64,000 bases of DNA from Phymorhynchus buccinoides (Eukaryota > Mollusca > Gastropoda > Neogastropoda > Raphitomidae). The notes beneath the pieces were generated by a model. That model made no database searches. It was not told the DNA's origin and saw only the letters and a program-made list of their open reading frames with translations. Shown here piece by piece: positions 52,391-63,440 of the stretch. Location of the stretch: NCBI GenBank assembly GCA_017654935.2, contig CM065711.1, positions 27,350,080 to 27,414,079 on the forward strand, given 5' to 3'. The translations under genes and the position numbers were made by a program. How positions within the stretch are numbered: the stretch's first letter is position 1; each line of letters starts with the position of its first letter.

Positions 52391-53289
52391 TTTATTTATT
52401 TTTCTGCATGCGATTTTTGTGTGACTGATGAGGAAGGAAAGGGAGGGGGGTAAATTTTGACACCCCCCCCCCCCCCCCCCAAATTGCACTATTTAATAAC
52501 AACTTTTTTCGTTGTCACTGGGTTTTTTTAAACGTGTGCTAAGCGCATGAATCTGGACTATAAAACCACTATATCGGGCAGAGTTCAGTTCTATTCTTTT
52601 TGTAATTTCACATACTCTTTGCCACAGGTAGAACAAATTTAGGATTTGAATGATTCTGATTGACATTTGCAATGTTTTTCTTACTGTTCAGTAGTTAATA
52701 ATACATAGAAACTCTATGGAGAGCTGGACAAAAGCGGGTCTTCAGAGAAAAGGTCACCCTCAATCCATTGTTTGTGCCCTGAACTCCTTACACTTTGTGG
52801 GGGCCTGCCCATACCCAGGTCATGACTCTTCTTGCTGTTCAATAATTGATAAGATATAATTTTGGTGACATTGTTTTATTTTAAAGACCTATTAAATGGG
52901 ATTATGTTGGAGTTTAACATTATATCTGTGAAAACGACAAGTGGTACAATGTTATTATTGCTAGCTTTTGTTTGTTTGTTTTAAACAATCTTATAAGCCT
53001 ACAATCTAGGATTAACTCTGATGAGTTTGGGGGGGAGGGGAGGGGAGTCTGATTGTGGCCAACCCGCGAGGGGAGAGGACGGGGTCGGAAGTTCTTGTGA
53101 CGCTGTCCCGCACAAAATCCAAATTTCTGTAACTTGTGCTTTCTGTACAATTCCAACCCTTTTGAAGATATTTGTTCAAAGCATATCATTGTTTGTAAAT
53201 ATTTCTACGTGAATTTAACGCATCATTCAGTAGGAAACCTTAACATGTCATTTCATTACAGAAAAAGAAATACATTGAACAATACAACG

Positions 53290-54880
53290 TGTCCATTTGA
53301 AGGATTCATAAGGAACAGACATTAATTATTTTGTGACGTTAAGTACGGCTCGTGCATCAATTATGCTATCATAACTATTCATCAAACAGTTAAAATCAAA
53401 AGAAAAATCCAAAGCAAAAGCGCTAACTCTTTGTCAATGTTACAACTTCACAGTTTCATGATTGAATACACGTGTGAATATTTCAAAGTTCGTGTTTCCT
53501 GTCAGAACTTTCCTCAATATTCATTTTATGTTATTCACCAAAATTTACAAAGGAGAAAATCAATCTCAGACCTGCAGCAGGTTATCATTAAAAAAAAAAG
53601 GCCTAGTGTCTATTATGCTTGGCTTTTAGTAAATGTCCATCTGGGAGAATCAACAAATAACACAACTGGAGAGAAGAGAGCAAGAATTCATTCATTCAGC
53701 ATCCATGACCAAAAGGGGTCTTACCAACATCATGCTTGCACAGGGTTTACTGAAGCATTTTCCTGAGAAGAATACATTATCTCTGATTATCACATATGAT
53801 ATTAAAATCAAGAAAACCACTGCCATGAAGAGGCTGAGACAGTTATTGCTCATCAAGTATTTGTTTCAATTATTTCTCTTGAGCTGACTGTCGTTCCTTC
53901 GCCAACATGTCCCATTTTATGTCTCTGTCAGTCTAGAGCCTGAAACATGTCTAAATACTAAGGTAACGGGGTGAAATGATATGCATAACACATTTTGGTC
54001 AGGCGCCCATGTGAACAGATGTTCCAAGCGTTTTCTAACACTTAAACGCTGACCTGATGAGCAATGAAGGTTTCAGCCGCTTCATGGGAGTAGTTTTATT
54101 GAAACTTGCACCATTTGGTTTAAGATCACTATGATTAGTATGGAAGTGCTTCAGTAATCAATGACAAGCAAGTATGATGCCAGTAAGATGCCTTTACCCA
54201 TGGGTGGTGACATCATGTTCTTAAGAGACACAACAAGCTTCCTCTGTGGATGAATATGTAACTGTTGGTGTGGTAACTGGCTTCTCTCCAGTTTTATTCT
54301 TAAGCAATTCGGCCAGATATAGGATAACGTGACCTTCAATGCAATCCAGAATCACATTATTGTCTACTCATTTTGATGAGAGCCTGGTGCAGATCTGAGA
54401 TTGTCCTCACTGACTGTGTTTACGTCATGCACAGAAGCCATGGCATCAAATTTAGAGTCTATGCAAACTACTGCAGGCATGGTATGAGACCTAATATTAT
54501 GTGAACGGGACTTTAAAGTGTTTATAATACTCAATCAGGGTATACTAAATTAAAATCAACTTTTTTTTAACAAATTGTATCAGGAATGTATGGACTCTTG
54601 TAAATGTTAGCCGGAGTTTCTTTTTGTCACGAAATATCATTATCATGATTATGACGAATATTCTGGCTGGAAATATGAACAATGAAACGCTCACACGTGC
54701 TGTTAAACATACAAAAATACAGCTTTAATGTAATGTGGTGGAAAGTAATAGTAGCTAACTGCTCTTTGGGTTTAAGACTTGACTGTATCTGTTTGATGAA
54801 TGAAAACGAGTGTAAAGTTGATGCAGTAGCTGTGTTAAACATCACAAATTGATCAGTGCCTGTTCCTTGATTAACCCTTC
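53290..54880. repeat. Older, diverged inverted repeat inside the left arm
   Basis: Segments of 53290-53900 match 54880-54050 in reverse. Examples: AGGAACAGACATTAATTA with the inverse of TGATCAGTGCCTGTTCCT; CATCAAACAGTT with AACAGAT/CATCAAACAG; CACGTGTGAATATTTCA with its inverse near 54690; CCATGAAGAGGCTGAGAC with the inverse of TTTCAGCCGCTTCATGG. Similarity is clearly below that of the big arms, so this fold is older. The same structure is mirrored in the right arm at about 61835-63440. No coding sequence is recognised. Confidence 0.65.
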
Positions 54881-55090
54881 GGGCTGACCTTTTGTACAGT
54901 CAAAAGTTATGTGTTATTCATATCATATTATGGCATTTTATGCTTTTTACTAGCCTTTAGTCTGTTGTAATATTTTGTGACATTTGTTCACAGAAGGTCC
55001 TTTAATTCAGTTGGAAATATTTACAACCACAATCCACACTATGGAAACATGTCTATTTAAAAGGTTGATGTCATTGAGAAAACAAAACTA

Positions 55091-55735
55091 GTGGGACAAG
55101 TTGATACTCACGATTCTGCAGGGACAGTGTCACAAGGCACACACACCTCACACACACACACACAAACACACTCTCACACAGTACTCATCACTACTACTAA
55201 TCACTACTCAGTGAAACAAAAACAATTAAACATGAAAAAGACAGCTTTGCAATGCGCTTGTTGCAAAAGAACTGTTTGAAGAGAAGCAGGTGTCGTTTGT
55301 TTCACACGAGCAGCTGAACTGCAGCCACCTCAAGAATGGTGTTCATCCATCTTTCTACGGTTCCAGCATCCTGGCAGCCAGTTTGGGGAGACATCTGCGG
55401 CGTCTGCTCTAGTCGAGGCCAAGGAAAACAGCAAGGGTCCCACATCAATCAGGCAGATGGTTTCACCCTCAGAGACCAGGTCCTCCCCAAGGACACCCTC
55501 GGTTCTTTGGTGCTCTGGACCCATGGTGGAATATGTACAATGTGCTGCACAGATGGGGATAAACAGCAGTTGATATATCCCCAATCGTGTAGAATTTATT
55601 TGCAGTGGTTATTTCCCCCTCTCGTGTCTGTCGTTGGAATACTGTGTTTGACAGCAAAGTGTTACATATCAACGTGGATTTATTATTATTATTATTATTT
55701 AAGTGTAAAAGACCATTATTTATTCATTTAACCAT
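55091..55735. other. Unassigned sequence in the left arm
   Basis: Contains a CA run (55138-55180), frames of 84-131 codons on either strand near 55330-55730, and a (TTA)n run at 55679-55700. None resembles a family I know. The mirrored copy is at about 61015-61640. The frames are conserved between arms only because the DNA is, so that is not evidence for coding. Confidence 0.4.
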
Positions 55736-55884
55736 AATTCATGAAAAATCAATGTAAATGGATATTTCAAAATCTTACAGCAAGCCCTGTTCATAACCAC
55801 AAAATTTGAAACAATATTACAATATTATAAGAAAATCAAAAAAATTGCAAGGGAAATCAAAGTTCATGAGCTACGTTATTGCGC

Positions 55885-55970
55885 AAACACACACACTAAT
55901 AGAGAATCTACACAGTCACACATCACGTATGGCGCACGCACGCTCACGCACGCGCACGCACGCACACGGC

Positions 55971-56004
<34 letters not shown>

Positions 56005-56035
56005 CCCACACACGCGTGCGCATGCACGCACGCAC
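55885..56035. repeat. CA/GC microsatellite in the left arm
   Basis: CACG and CA repeats; the counterpart at 60700-60845 differs in length and composition, making this the most divergent part of the arms. Confidence 0.9.
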
Positions 56036-56044
56036 TGATCCCAT

Positions 56045-56690
56045 TTCAACCATCCCCACTTGAACGCAAGCAGATATATCCATGATTCAGGTTCTGAAAC
56101 AGAAGCATGTGGATTTAAGGTCAGATGTGAGCGGTTAGTGGTATGAAGCATCAAAGAGATGAGTTTTCAAAGAAGTCTTGAAAGACTGTACTGTGGAAGA
56201 ATGGCGAACACTGTGTGGTAAGCCATTCCAGACTGAAGGAGCAGAGTGTGAAAAAGAGGATTCTCCAAAGGATTTTGTTTTAACACGAGGAGTAGAAAGC
56301 AGGCGTGAATCGGAAGAAGATCTGAGCTGGCGTGCAGGGGTGTAAGTTTGAATGATATCAATAAGATATTGAGTGGCAGTGCCATTGACAGAGTTGAAGG
56401 TGAGGCATGCAACTTTGTATTGAATGCGAGCGGAAATAGGAAGCCAGTGAAGAGTGTGGAGTAGTGGGGTAATGTGTACTTTCCTTTAAGCTTTGAAGAT
56501 CAGTCTTGCTGCTGCATTTTGAACTTTTTGAAGTTTTTGGATTAGAGTTTGAGGGCAGCCATATAACAAAGAATTGCAATAGTCGAGCCTAGATAGGACA
56601 AGACAGCAAATAAGAGTCTGTGTTGCCTGAATGGTAAGAAGATGCGGAAATTTGAAAAACACAAAAAACAACTAAAAACAGAAGTTAAAA
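56045..56690 (-). pseudogene. L2/CR1-type LINE 3' end (C-terminus of ORF2), left arm
   Basis: The minus strand reads LVLSRLDYCNSLLYGCPQTL, IQKLQKVQNAAARLIFKA, then a stop and HITPLLHTLHWLPISARIQY, VACLTFNSVNGTA, YTPARQLRSSSDSRLLS, SFSHSAPSVWNGLPHSVRHS and FKTSLKTHLFDASY. This series is the well-known C-terminus of L2/CR1-group LINEs. A stop and frameshifts make it non-functional. It ends in a GT/GC microsatellite, a usual 3' end. It runs away from the neighbouring endonuclease fragment (back to back). Confidence 0.85.
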
Positions 56691-56711
56691 ACAAAATAAA
56701 AAAATAATATT

Positions 56712-57850
56712 ATGCAGGGTAATTACTGTGTACTAGCCCTCCAATCCTTAAATGTCAGAAAACAGAAGCTTCCCAGCATCAACAATTATTACTACCCTCC
56801 ATTTTTCACCACCAGCAATTTATCTGGAAAAGTGCAATGCGCCTTGTACATTAGGTGTGACTTAATATTCGCAGATTTTTCCATGGCCAGTACCAGATAA
56901 TGTGGAAGGTTGTTTTGCAGTAGGTGCTGCGGTTACGGTAAATGATTTCACAGTGTATAATATAATGTTAGTGTGTTATACCACTGGTCCAGAAGAAGAC
57001 AATACGGACTGGGTTAAAACTAATGATTTTTCAAAGAAAACGTGGATAGTTTTGGGTGATTTTAATGCTCATGCGCCTTTTTGGGATGCAAGCTGTTCCA
57101 AAGTTACATGCAATAGATTTGTTGAAAATATTGTTGATTCAGCTTTAACGTTACTGAACGATGGTCGTATAACTAGAATTCCAGATGTTTCAACACATAA
57201 TCCCAGTGCTACTGATTTATCATTAGTATTACCTAATTTAGCTGTACATTATGACTGGTTCCCAGGAGAAGACTGTCTTGGGAGTGATCATCTTCCCATA
57301 ACAATTACGTTACATGTTAGTCTTAATTCAAACGAGGAATATATGCCTAAGTATAAATATAAATTAGCAAACTGGGATGATTTTTGTACATTCTTAGAGT
57401 CTCACGATCCTGATTCTATAGTTAGTGAAGACGTTGATGAATTTCTTTCAAATTTTAAGAAAATTATGTTGCTTGCAGCAGATAAGGCGATACCCAAAAG
57501 CGGCTATAAGAAAATATGAAAATATGTAGGAAACGTTTGGTGGACAGAGGCGTGTAAGCTGGCTGTGACATCTAAGCGTAAGGCTTTAAAATGGTGGATT
57601 AGAAACAAAACAGAAGAACATTTTCAGTCTATGAAATTTCAAAAACGTTTATGCAAACAAATCATTGCTTAAGCAAAAAAGACTTATTCGGAAGCTTTTT
57701 GTAAATCCGAAATATAAGAATCAAAAGATAGGTACAAGGTTTGGAAAAAAGTAAAAGAAATGAAAAATTGCAACAGGACACAGTCTTTCCCTATAAAATT
57801 AGATAAAGAGTTTCCAACTGCTTTGGAAAAGGCAGAGGCTGTTTTGCTGA
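56712..57850 (+). pseudogene. I/Jockey-like LINE: endonuclease and linker, left arm
   Basis: A first frame (56712-56900) gives ALQSLNVRKQKLPSINNYYY and VQCALYIRCDLIF. A shift near 56895 leads to VEGCFAVGAAVTVNDFTVYN, WIVLGDFNAHAPFWD (GDFNxH metal site), LLNDGRITRIP, NPSATDLSLVLPNL and CLGSDHLPITI (catalytic SDH). A stop at 57517 is followed by VWWTEACKLAVTSKRKALKW and further linker with stops. The normal upstream catalytic Glu region is not clear. RT is absent: the linker passes into the 69-bp array and the palindrome centre. Confidence 0.85.
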
Positions 57851-57851
57851 T

Positions 57852-58368
57852 GTGTTTTCCTGTAACAGTTTGACTTCTAATCTGCAAGCAGAATCTAAGC
57901 AATTTAGAATGAGGGATCTGATGTTTTCCTGTAACAGTTTGACTTCTAATCTGCAAGCAGAATCTAAGCAATTTAGAATTAGGGATCTGATGTTTTCCTG
58001 TAACAGTTTGACGTCTAATCTGCAAGCAGAATCTAAGCAATTTAGAATTAGGGATCTGATGTTTTCCTGTAACAGTTTGACTTCTAATCTGCAAGCAGAA
58101 TCTAAGCAATTTAGAATGAGGGATCTGATGTTTTCCTGTAACAGTTTGACTTCTAATCTGCAAGCAGAATCTAAGCAATTTAGAATTAGGGATCTGATGT
58201 TTTCCTGTAACAGTTTGACGTCTAATCTGCAAGCAGAATCTAAGCAATTTAGAATGAGGGATCTGATGTTTTCCTGTAACAGTTTGACTTCTAATCTGCA
58301 AGCAGAATCTAAGCAATTTAGAATTAGGGATCTGATGTTTTCCTGTAACAGTTTGACGTCTAATCTGC
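57852..58368 (+). repeat. 69-bp in-frame tandem array, left arm (about 7.5 copies)
   Basis: Unit of 69 bases = 23 codons: SCNSLTSNLQAESKQFRIRD plus LMF. The first copy is continuous with the LINE linker (AEAxxADVFSCNSL...), so the unit is a piece of the LINE protein multiplied without breaking the frame. Units differ at two sites, GACTTC/GACGTC and AATGAGG/AATTAGG. The order of variants from the outside inwards is the same in both arms except for the innermost partial unit. Confidence 0.92.
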
Positions 58369-58373
58369 ACATT
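58369..58373. other. Centre of the giant inverted repeat (5-base spacer)
   Basis: AATCTGC (58362-58368) and GCAGATT (58374-58380) are separated by ACATT. The arms meet inside a partial array unit. Confidence 0.9.
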
Positions 58374-58890
58374 GCAGATTAGAAGTCAAACTGTTACAGG
58401 AAAACATCAGATCCCTAATTCTAAATTGCTTAGATTCTGCTTGCAGATTAGAAGTCAAACTGTTACAGGAAAACATCAGATCCCTCATTCTAAATTGCTT
58501 AGATTCTGCTTGCAGATTAGACGTCAAACTGTTACAGGAAAACATCAGATCCCTAATTCTAAATTGCTTAGATTCTGCTTGCAGATTAGAAGTCAAACTG
58601 TTACAGGAAAACATCAGATCCCTCATTCTAAATTGCTTAGATTCTGCTTGCAGATTAGAAGTCAAACTGTTACAGGAAAACATCAGATCCCTAATTCTAA
58701 ATTGCTTAGATTCTGCTTGCAGAGTAGACGTCAAACTGTTACAGAAAAACATCAGATCCCTAATTCTAAATTGCTTAGATTCTGCTTGCAGATTAGAAGT
58801 CAAACTGTTACAGGAAAACATCAGATCCCTCATTCTAAATTGCTTAGATTCTGCTTGCAGATTAGAAGTCAAACTGTTACAGGAAAACAC
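58374..58890 (-). repeat. 69-bp in-frame tandem array, right arm
   Basis: The minus-strand frame 58980-58360 is open through LINE linker (KLDKEFPTALEKAEAFADVF) and all units, 206 codons without a stop. One unit (about 58720-58785) has private changes (FCN for SCN, STL for SNL). In this arm the linker-array junction AEAFADVF is intact, whereas the left arm has a small deletion there. Confidence 0.92.
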
Positions 58891-60028
58891 ATCAGCAAAA
58901 GCCTCTGCCTTTTCCAAAGCAGTTGGAAACTCTTTATCTAATTTTATAGGGAAAGACTGTGTCCTGTTGCAATTTTTCATTTCTTTTACTTTTTTCCAAA
59001 CCTTGTACCTATCTTTTGATTCTTATATTTCGGATTTACAAAAAGCTTCCGAATAAGTCTTTTTTGCTTAAGCAATGATTTGTTTGCATAAACGTTTTTG
59101 AAATTTCATAGACTGAAAATGTTCTTCTGTTTTGTTTCTAATCCACCATTTTAAAGCCTTACGCTTAGATGTCACAGCCAGCTTACACGCCTCTGTCCAC
59201 CAAACGTTTCCTACATATTTTCATATTTTCTTATAGCCGCTTTTGGGTATCGCCTTATCTGCTGCAAGCAACATAATTTTCTTAAAATTTGAAAGAAATT
59301 CATCAACGTCTTCACTAACTATAGAATCAGGATCGTGAGACTCTAAGAATGTACAAAAATCATCCCAGTTTGCTAATTTATATTTATACTTAGGCATATA
59401 TTCCTCGTTTGAATTAAGACTAACATGTAACGTAATTGTTATGGGAAGATGATCACTCCCAAGACAGTCTTCTCCTGGGAACCAGTCATAATGTACAGCT
59501 AAATTAGGTAATACTAATGATAAATCAGTAGCACTGGGATTATGTGTTGAAACATCTGGAATTCTAGTTATACGACCATCGTTCAGTAACGTTAAAGCTG
59601 AATCAACAATATTTTCAACAAATCTATTGCATGTAACTTTGGAACAGCTTGCATCCCAAAAAGGCGCATGAGCATTAAAATCACCCAAAACTATCCACGT
59701 TTTCTTTGAAAAATCATTAGTTTTAACCCAGTCCGTATTGTCTTCTTCTGGACCAGTGGTATAACACACTAACATTATATTATACACTGTGAAATCATTT
59801 ACCGTAACCGCAGCACCTACTGCAAAACAACCTTCCACATTATCTGGTACTGGCCATGGAAAAATCTGCGAATATTAAGTCACACCTAATGTACAAGGCG
59901 CATTGCACTTTTCCAGATAAATTGCTGGTGGTGAAAAATGGAGGGTAGTAATAATTGTTGATGCTGGGAAGCTTCTGTTTTCTGACATTTAAGGATTGGA
60001 GGGCTAGTACACAGTAATTACCCTGCAT
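58891..60028 (-). pseudogene. I/Jockey-like LINE: endonuclease and linker, right arm
   Basis: Mirror copy of 56712-57850. The 205-codon endonuclease frame (59838-59221) is identical in protein to the left copy, and the same shift and stops are present (for example the stop after SGYKKI). The shared defects show that the LINE was already dead before the inverted duplication. Confidence 0.85.
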
Positions 60029-60059
60029 AATATTATTTTTTTATTTTGTTTTTAACTTC

Positions 60060-60690
60060 TGTTTTTAGTTGTTTTTTGTGTTTTTCAAATTTCCGCATCT
60101 TCTTACCATTCAGGCAACACAGACTCTTATTTGCTGTCTTGTCCTATCTAGGCTCGACTATTGCAAATCTTTGTTAGCTGCCCTCAAACTCTAATCCAAC
60201 AACTTCAAAAAGTTCAAAATGCAGCAGCAAGACTGATCTTCAAAACTTAAAGGAAAGTACACATTACCCCACTACTCCACACTCTTCACTGGCTTCCTAT
60301 TTCCGCTCGCATTCAATACAAAGTTGCATGCCTCACCTTCAACTCTGTCAATGGCACTGCCCCTCAATATCTTATTGATATCATTCAAACTTACACCCCT
60401 GCACGCCAGCTCAGATCTTCTTCCGATTCACTCCTGCTTTCTACTCCTCGTGTTAAAACAAAATCCTTTGGAGAATCCTCTTTTTCACACTCTGCTCCTT
60501 CAGTCTGGAATGGCTTACCACACAGTGTTCGCCATTCTTCCACTGTTCAGTCTTTCAAGACTTCTTTGAAAACTCATCTCTTTGATGCTTCATACCACTA
60601 ACCGCTCACATCTGACCTTAAATCCACATGCTTCTGTTTCAGAACCTGAATCATGGATATATCTGCTTGCGTTCAAGTGGGGATGGTTGA
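60060..60690 (+). pseudogene. L2/CR1-type LINE 3' end, right arm
   Basis: Mirror copy of 56045-56690, with PARQLRSSSDSLLLSTPRVK and FSHSAPSVWNGLPHSVRHSS recognisable. A few single-base differences from the left copy occur near 60165-60190 (CAAATCTTTGTTAGC versus its left counterpart). Confidence 0.85.
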
Positions 60691-60699
60691 AATGGGATC

Positions 60700-60725
60700 A
60701 GTGCGTGCGTGCATGCGCACGCGTG

Positions 60726-60761
<36 letters not shown>

Positions 60762-60845
60762 GCGTGTGCGTGCGTGCGCGTGCGTGCGCGTGCGTGCGCA
60801 TACGTGATGTGTGACTGTGTGCTTCTCTATTAGTGTGTGTGTTTG
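60700..60845. repeat. GT/GC microsatellite, right arm
   Basis: Counterpart of 55885-56035 with a different repeat make-up. Confidence 0.9.
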
Positions 60846-61834
60846 CGCAATAACGTAGCTCATGAACTTTGATTTCCCTTGCAATTTTTTTCTTTTCTTA
60901 TACTATTGTAATATTGTTTCAAATTTTGTGGTTATGAACAGGGCTTGCTGTAAGATTTTGAAATATCCATTACATTGATTTTTCATGAATTATGGTTAAA
61001 TGAATAAATAATGGTCTTTTAACTTAAATAATAATAATAATAATAAATCCACGTTGATATGTAACACTTTGCTGTCAAACACAGTATTCCAACGACAGAC
61101 ACGAGAGGGGGAAATAACCACTGCAAATAAATTCTACACGATTGGGGATATATCAACTGCTGTTTATCCCCATCTGTGCAGCACATTGTACATATTCCAC
61201 CATGGGTCCAGAGCACCAAAGAACCGAGGGTGTCCTGGGGGAGGACCTGTTCTCTGAGGGTGAAACCATCTGCCTGATTGATGTGGGACCCTTGCTGTTT
61301 TCCTTGGCCTCGACTAGAGCAGACGCCGCAGATGTCTCCCCAAACTGGCTGCCAGGATGCTGGAACCGTAGAAAGATGGATGAACACCATTCTTGAGGTG
61401 GCTGCAGTTCAGCTGCTCGTGTGAAACAAACGACACCTGCTTCTCTTCAAACAGTTCTTTTGCAACAAGCGCATTGCAAAGCTGTCTTTTTCATGTTTAA
61501 TTGTTTTTGTTTCACTGAGTAGTGATTAGTAGTAGTGATGAGTACTGTGTGAGTGTGTGTTTGTGTGTGTGTGTGTGAGGTGTGTGTGCTTGTGACACTG
61601 TCCCTGCAGAATCGTGAGTATCAACTTGTCCCACTAGTTTTGTTTTCTCAATGACATCAACCTTTTAAATAGACATGTTTCCATAGTGTGGATGTGGTTG
61701 TAAATATTTCCAACTGAATTAAAGGACCTTCTGTGAACAAATGTCACAAAATATTACAACAGACTAAAGGCTAGTAAAAAGCATAAAATGCCATAATATG
61801 ATATGAATAACACATAACTTTTGACTGTACAAAT

Positions 61835-63440
61835 GGTCAGCCCGAAGGGTTATCAAGGAACAGGCACTGATCAATTTGTGATGTTTAACACAGCTACTGC
61901 ATCAACTTTACACTCGTTTTCATTCATCAAACAGATACAGTCAAGTCTTAAACCCAAAGAGCAGTTAGCTACTATTACTTTCCACCACATTACATTAAAG
62001 CTGTATTTTTGTATGTTTAACAGCACGTGTGAATGTTTCATTGTTCATATTTCCAGCCAGAATATTCTTCATGTTCATGATAATGATATTTCGTGACAAA
62101 AAGAAACTCCGGCTAACATTTACAAGAGTCCATACATTCCTGATACAATTTGTTAAAAAAAAGTTGATTTTAATTTAGTATACCCTGATTGAGTATTATA
62201 AACACTTTAAAGTCCCGTTCACATAATATTAGGTCTCATACCATGCCTGCAGTAGTTTGCATAGACTCTAAATTTGATGCCATGGCTTCTGTGCATGACG
62301 TAAACACAGTCAGTGAGGACAATCTCAGATCTGCACCAGGCTCTCATCAAAATGAGTAGACAATAATGTGATTCTGGATTGCATTGAAGGTCACGTTATC
62401 CTATATCTGGCCGAATTGCTTAAGAATAAAACTGGAGAGAAGCCAGTTACCACACCAACAGTTACATATTCATCCACAGAGGAAGCTTGTTGTGTCTCTT
62501 AAGAACATTATGTCACCACCCATGGGTAAAGGCATCTTACTGGCATCATACTTGCTTGTCATTGATTACTGAAGCACTTCCATACTAATCATAGTGATCT
62601 TAAACCAAATGGTGCAAGTTTCAATAAAACTACTCCCATGAAGCGGCTGAAACCTTCATTGCTCATCAGGTCAGCGTTTAAGTGTTAGAAAACGCTTGGA
62701 ACATCTGTTCACATGGGCGCCTGACCAAAATGTGTTATGCATATCATTTCACCCCGTTACCTTAGTATTTAGACATGTTTCAGGCTCTAGACTGACAGAG
62801 ACATAAAATGGGACATGTTGGCGAAGGAACGACAGTCAGCTCAAGAGAAATAATTGAAACAAATACTTGATGAGCAATAACTGTCTCAGCCTCTTCATGG
62901 CAGTGGTTTTCTTGATTTTAATATCATATGTGATGATCAGAGATAATGTATTCTTCTCGGGAAAATGCTTCAGTAAACCCTGTGCAAGCATGATGTTGGT
63001 AAGACCCCTTTTGGTCATGGATGCTGAATGAATGAGTTCTTGCTCTCTTCTCTCCAGTTGTGTTATTGGTTGATTCTCCCAGATGGACATTTACTAAAAG
63101 CCAAGCATAATAGACACTAGGCCTTTTTGTTTTTAATGATAACCTGCTGCAGGTCTGAGATTGATTTTCTCCTTTGTAAATTTTGGTGAATAACATAAAA
63201 TGAATATTGAGGAAAGTTCTGACAGGAAACACGAACTTTGAAATATTCACACGTGTATTCAATCATGAAAATGTGAGGTTGTAACATTGACAAAGAGTTA
63301 GCGCTTTTGTTTTGGATTTTTCTTTTGATTTTAACTGTTTGATGAATAGTTATAATTGCATAATTGATACACGAGCCATACTTAACGTCACAAAATAATC
63401 TGTTCCTTATGAATCCTTCAAATGGACACGTTGTATTGTT
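61835..63440. repeat. Older, diverged inverted repeat inside the right arm
   Basis: Mirror image of 53290-54880: GGAACAGGCACTGATCAATT (61856) and the inverse near 63400, with TACTCCCATGAAGCGGCTGA (62631) against the inverse near 62890. Confidence 0.65.

Larger units (their letters stand above)
52691..58368. repeat. Left arm of a giant inverted repeat (at least 5.6 kb)
   Basis: Everything from about 52691 to 58368 is repeated in reverse-complement from 58374 to the window end. Matching pairs include the endonuclease frame (56902-57519 with 59221-59838, identical proteins), 55336 with 61390, 54151-54339 with 62384-62572, and the end segment ATACATAGAAACTCTATG (52701) with the last bases of the window. 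Differences are mostly single bases and short indels (net shift about 50 bases over the arm), larger at the CA/GC microsatellite and at the G-rich segment 53029-53085. The outer limit is unknown, since the right arm is cut by the window. Confidence 0.93.

Noticed and set aside
55330..55731. Host exon in the palindrome arm
   Set aside because: The frames lack splice sites, family similarity and independent conservation; the copy in the other arm is a duplicate and not a test.
57684..58370. Minus-strand repeat protein of 228 codons (IRSQTVTGKHQIPxSKLLRF units)
   Set aside because: It is the antisense frame of the 69-bp array. The plus-strand frame in this arm continues the LINE linker and is the meaningful one.
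57852..58890. Regular direct repeats reminiscent of a CRISPR array
   Set aside because: The 69-bp units are contiguous with no unique spacers, lie in frame within a LINE, and the context is animal nuclear DNA.
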